The notes beneath the pieces were generated by a model. That model was not told the DNA's origin. It ran no database searches and saw only the letters and a program-made list of their open reading frames with translations. Below are positions 61,879-64,000 of a DNA stretch of 64,000 bases, one piece after another. The stretch spans positions 639,024 to 703,023 of the forward strand of contig JAEPMI010000002.1 in the NCBI GenBank assembly GCA_017644045.1, in the 5' to 3' direction. The position numbers and the translations under genes are program-made. This DNA is from Deltaproteobacteria bacterium. GTDB lineage: Bacteria; Myxococcota_A; Polyangia; Polyangiales; Houyiibacteriaceae. The stretch's first letter is position 1. Each line of letters begins with the position of its first letter.

Positions 61879-62085
61879 GCGAACCTCCGCTGAGGGACGG
61901 AGCTTACAGTGCCCCACCCTTGCACACCGTGCGAAGGCTCAACTCGTTGAACGCTGGTTCATCCCCTCCGGGGCCGATCCTCGAGGGGCCGGCGCAACGG
62001 GGAGAAATTGTGGACAACGGCTTCTAAGGTACCGAAGTCACCCGGGATCGACTTGTCTCAGGTGCGTGCTAACTTGTGGATTCGC

Positions 62086-62850
62086 ATGAGCGCTTCCGAC
62101 CCGCCTTCCGGAACCCCACGCGGGGGCTCGAGCCTCCTTCCAGAGGACTATCTGGCGCGGGCGCTTCGCGCAGAAGACCCCGAGGAGCGGCGCCGCGAGG
62201 CCCAGCTCGGGCTCGCCCTTCCTGCGGACGACATCGAGCTCGATACGCGCGTGCTCCTGCTGCGACAGGTCTATCTCGCCGAGATGGCGGAGCGGCGGTA
62301 CCGCAAGGCCGCGGAGACCGCGCTGGCCATGGCCGCGGTCGGACCGCTCGCCGACATCGCTCACCACGACCGCTGCCGCGCGCTGCAGGCCCTCGGCGAC
62401 GTCCAGGGGGCGCTCGGCGCCCAGCGGCTGGCGGCTCGAAACGCTCCGGTCCGGCGGCGCTCGTTCCACTACTGGGCGCTGGCGACGCTGCAGCACTTCG
62501 CGGGCGACCGCGAGGGCGCGCTCCACTCGCTCGACAAGGGGCTCCGGCACTCTCAGGCGGACCGACCGCTCCTGATCGCCCACGAGGCGTTCATTCGGAT
62601 CGAGGGCGGCGAGGGCGTCGAGGACCTAGACGGCATCCGTCACGACCTGGCGACGGCCCGGTGTGGGCAGGGGTATGGGCAGCTGATTCTGGGGCTGATC
62701 GCCCACGAGATCGGCGACGCGCCGGCGGCGCGGACCCACCTCCGGGCCTTCCTGCGGCGAAACGCCTCGGCCGACGAGGTGAAGCAGGCGACGCTGCGCG
62801 AGGAGCTGCGGCGGGCCCGGCTGGCGTTGGCGACCTACGAGAGCGACTGA
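62086..62850 (+). CDS. Cytoplasmic TPR-like protein
   Basis: The 254-residue product is predicted to be all-helical with TPR-like pairs (RRYRKAAETALAMAAVG, HHDRCRALQALGDVQGALG, YWALATLQHFAGDREGAL). No signal peptide or membrane segment is present. TPR proteins serve as binding scaffolds; the partner is unknown. A GTGGA site precedes the ATG at 62086. The stop is 9 bases before the GGGCAC repeat. Confidence 0.65.
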   Translation: MSASDPPSGTPRGGSSLLPEDYLARALRAEDPEERRREAQLGLALPADDIELDTRVLLLRQVYLAEMAERRYRKAAETALAMAAVGPLADIAHHDRCRALQALGDVQGALGAQRLAARNAPVRRRSFHYWALATLQHFAGDREGALHSLDKGLRHSQADRPLLIAHEAFIRIEGGEGVEDLDGIRHDLATARCGQGYGQLILGLIAHEIGDAPAARTHLRAFLRRNASADEVKQATLREELRRARLALATYESD

Positions 62851-62858
62851 GGTCCGGC

Positions 62859-62906
62859 GGGCACGGGCACGGGCACGGGCACGGGCACGGGCACGGGCAC
62901 GGGCAC
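62859..62906. repeat. Perfect GGGCAC hexamer repeat, eight copies
   Basis: Eight uninterrupted GGGCAC copies fill 62859-62906, directly after the TPR gene. Being a perfect 6-bp repeat, it is prone to slippage. It lies 83 bases upstream of the next gene, so copy number might affect that gene's expression, but no promoter was identified. Confidence 0.9.
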
Positions 62907-62989
62907 GGGACGGTCCTCGTCGCTTCGCGATTTCGGACCGTGTTGGAACAACGCCGGTACCGCGCTTGTCGTGAGCTGAGCGCCCAAGT

Positions 62990-64000
62990 ATGGACACGGC
63001 TCACCTTCGCGAGGTCCTTTTGTCTCTGACGCCCATTTCGAACGCGCCCGTCTCGCGCGCACTCCTGGCGGCCCTACTCGTCGCCGCCACCGCGGCTCCC
63101 GCGCTCGCCGACAACCCCTTCGACGCTCAGCAACGCTCCCTCGGTCGGGAGGCGGCGCGGGCTCGGGGCGCCGAAGGGATCCTGCCGATCCTCGAGATGT
63201 GGGCCCATTGGGACGACGCGGATCCCGCGGTGACGGTGGCCGAGCTGGAGAAGCTCGCGCGCAACCGCCGGCTGCCGGTCGCGCGCCGCGCCTACGCGCA
63301 GGCGCTCCTGGCAAGGGCTCGGCTCTACCTCGGCGACGTCGACGCCGCCCACGAGGGCATCGCCGAGCTCGGCTACATCAGCGATTGGCAGGTCGCTGGG
63401 CCCTTCGACAACGAGGGCAAGCAGGGACTCGATCGGGCGATGGGGCCGGAGACGGACCTCACGACCTTCGAGGCGGGCTCGGTCTGGCGCGGCAAGGAGC
63501 GCGACGTCGGCTGGCGCCGCTACCCCGAAGGGCTGACGCACTACGGCTTCGTGAGCTTCGACGCGGTCCACCGGCCCTACGCGAACGTCTGCAGCTACGC
63601 CGCGACCACCATCACCAGCGAGCGGGCCCAGCCCATCGCGGTCTGGACCGGCGCCGGCGGCGCGCAGAAGGTCTGGTGGAACGGCACCCTCGTCCACACC
63701 GACGAGGCCTATCGCTACCCCGGCTTCGATCGCCACGCGGTCACCGTCGGCGCGCACCAAGGCGCCAACCGGCTGGTGGTGAAGAACTGTGTCACCGACA
63801 CCTCCTGGGGCTTCTATCTGCGCGTCACCGATCCGCGCGGCGCCGCGCTCCGCAACGTGACAATCAGCGCGGAGACCATGCCGGCGGCTGCGGGCGACGG
63901 GCATGGCGTGAGCCGTCTGCCGAGCGCGCCCACGGTCCATCTCGCGCCGCTCGAAGCCGCGGTCAGCGGCGACTCGCCGAGCGCCGAAGCGCAGTTCCGG
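62990..64000 (+). CDS. Secreted protein with TPR-like and beta domains, partial
   Basis: The frame runs from an ATG at 62990 through 337 codons to the window end without a stop, so the C-terminus is missing. A hydrophobic export signal ends near PALADN at residue 43. The body has short helical repeats, then SDWQVAGPFDNEGKQG, a phrase found in myxobacterial DUF3857/transglutaminase-type exported proteins. Beta-rich text with Trp (VWTGAGGAQKVWWNG) follows. A TTG at 63020 would give a more usual signal length. Function unknown; the diagnostic part may lie outside the window. Confidence 0.65.
   Translation, partial: MDTAHLREVLLSLTPISNAPVSRALLAALLVAATAAPALADNPFDAQQRSLGREAARARGAEGILPILEMWAHWDDADPAVTVAELEKLARNRRLPVARRAYAQALLARARLYLGDVDAAHEGIAELGYISDWQVAGPFDNEGKQGLDRAMGPETDLTTFEAGSVWRGKERDVGWRRYPEGLTHYGFVSFDAVHRPYANVCSYAATTITSERAQPIAVWTGAGGAQKVWWNGTLVHTDEAYRYPGFDRHAVTVGAHQGANRLVVKNCVTDTSWGFYLRVTDPRGAALRNVTISAETMPAAAGDGHGVSRLPSAPTVHLAPLEAAVSGDSPSAEAQFR

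Noticed and set aside
1-64000. tRNA, rRNA, integrase, transposase or prophage genes
   Set aside because: None was found by reading both strands. The genes seen are chromosomal housekeeping, regulatory and envelope functions.

Overview
The window looks like chromosomal DNA from a GC-rich myxobacterium, probably of the Polyangiales (Sandaracinus-like). This rests on hallmark families read directly from the translations: a secreted EGF-repeat protein with a MYXO-CTERM tail, a lipoprotein with DUF4215 Cys repeats, an HRDVSPQN-type Ser/Thr kinase, an FHA protein, an AgmX/TonB-like protein, and many short lipoproteins and TPR proteins. No rRNA, tRNA, CRISPR array, integrase or transposase gene was seen. 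Most genes are housekeeping or envelope functions, packed tightly on both strands. Several pairs overlap by a GTGA or ATGA junction, which suggests translational coupling.

Layout. 1-12 kb: a truncated secreted hydrolase-like gene, an Hsp70 with a long C-terminal extension, an FHA/degenerate-CpaF fusion, an EAL phosphodiesterase, a crotonase, a small membrane protein, lnt, an M50 site-2 protease, a DUF1444-like lipoprotein and an AgmX/TonB-like protein. 12-26 kb: fdhD, an HExxH membrane protein, a Sel1-repeat protein, a DUF1517 protein, addB-addA and mgtE. 26-39.7 kb: a GDSL lipoprotein, a PhnD-like protein, dnaJ, a LuxR regulator, slt, a hybrid histidine kinase, an unknown helical protein, a LysM-MepA endopeptidase and the MYXO-CTERM protein. 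39.7-41.6 kb: a symmetrical repeat island with two convergent four-helix-bundle genes, each behind the same structured leader and a hexamer array. 41.6-47.6 kb: class II photolyase, a TPR/lipoprotein/kinase/DUF971 series and metF.

47.6-60.3 kb is the most interesting part. It is a run of minus-strand genes: a double cNMP-binding protein, an HprK-related kinase, a PqqD-family protein, a radical SAM/SPASM enzyme, a giant FG-GAP lipoprotein, a 54-codon peptide gene, an S24/S26 peptidase-like protein, a MoxR ATPase, a DUF58 protein and a TgpA-like transglutaminase. The peptide carries a Y-x-x-P ... F motif like the leader element read by PqqD-type RiPP recognition domains (best known from lasso peptides), and its stop codon overlaps the start of the peptidase gene. 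I infer a candidate RiPP-type modification system. No product can be proposed from sequence alone.

The last 4 kb holds a DUF4215 lipoprotein, a TPR protein, a GGGCAC repeat and the start of a secreted protein that runs off the window. Small arrays of 6/7-base units occur at four places and seem to be a feature of this genome.
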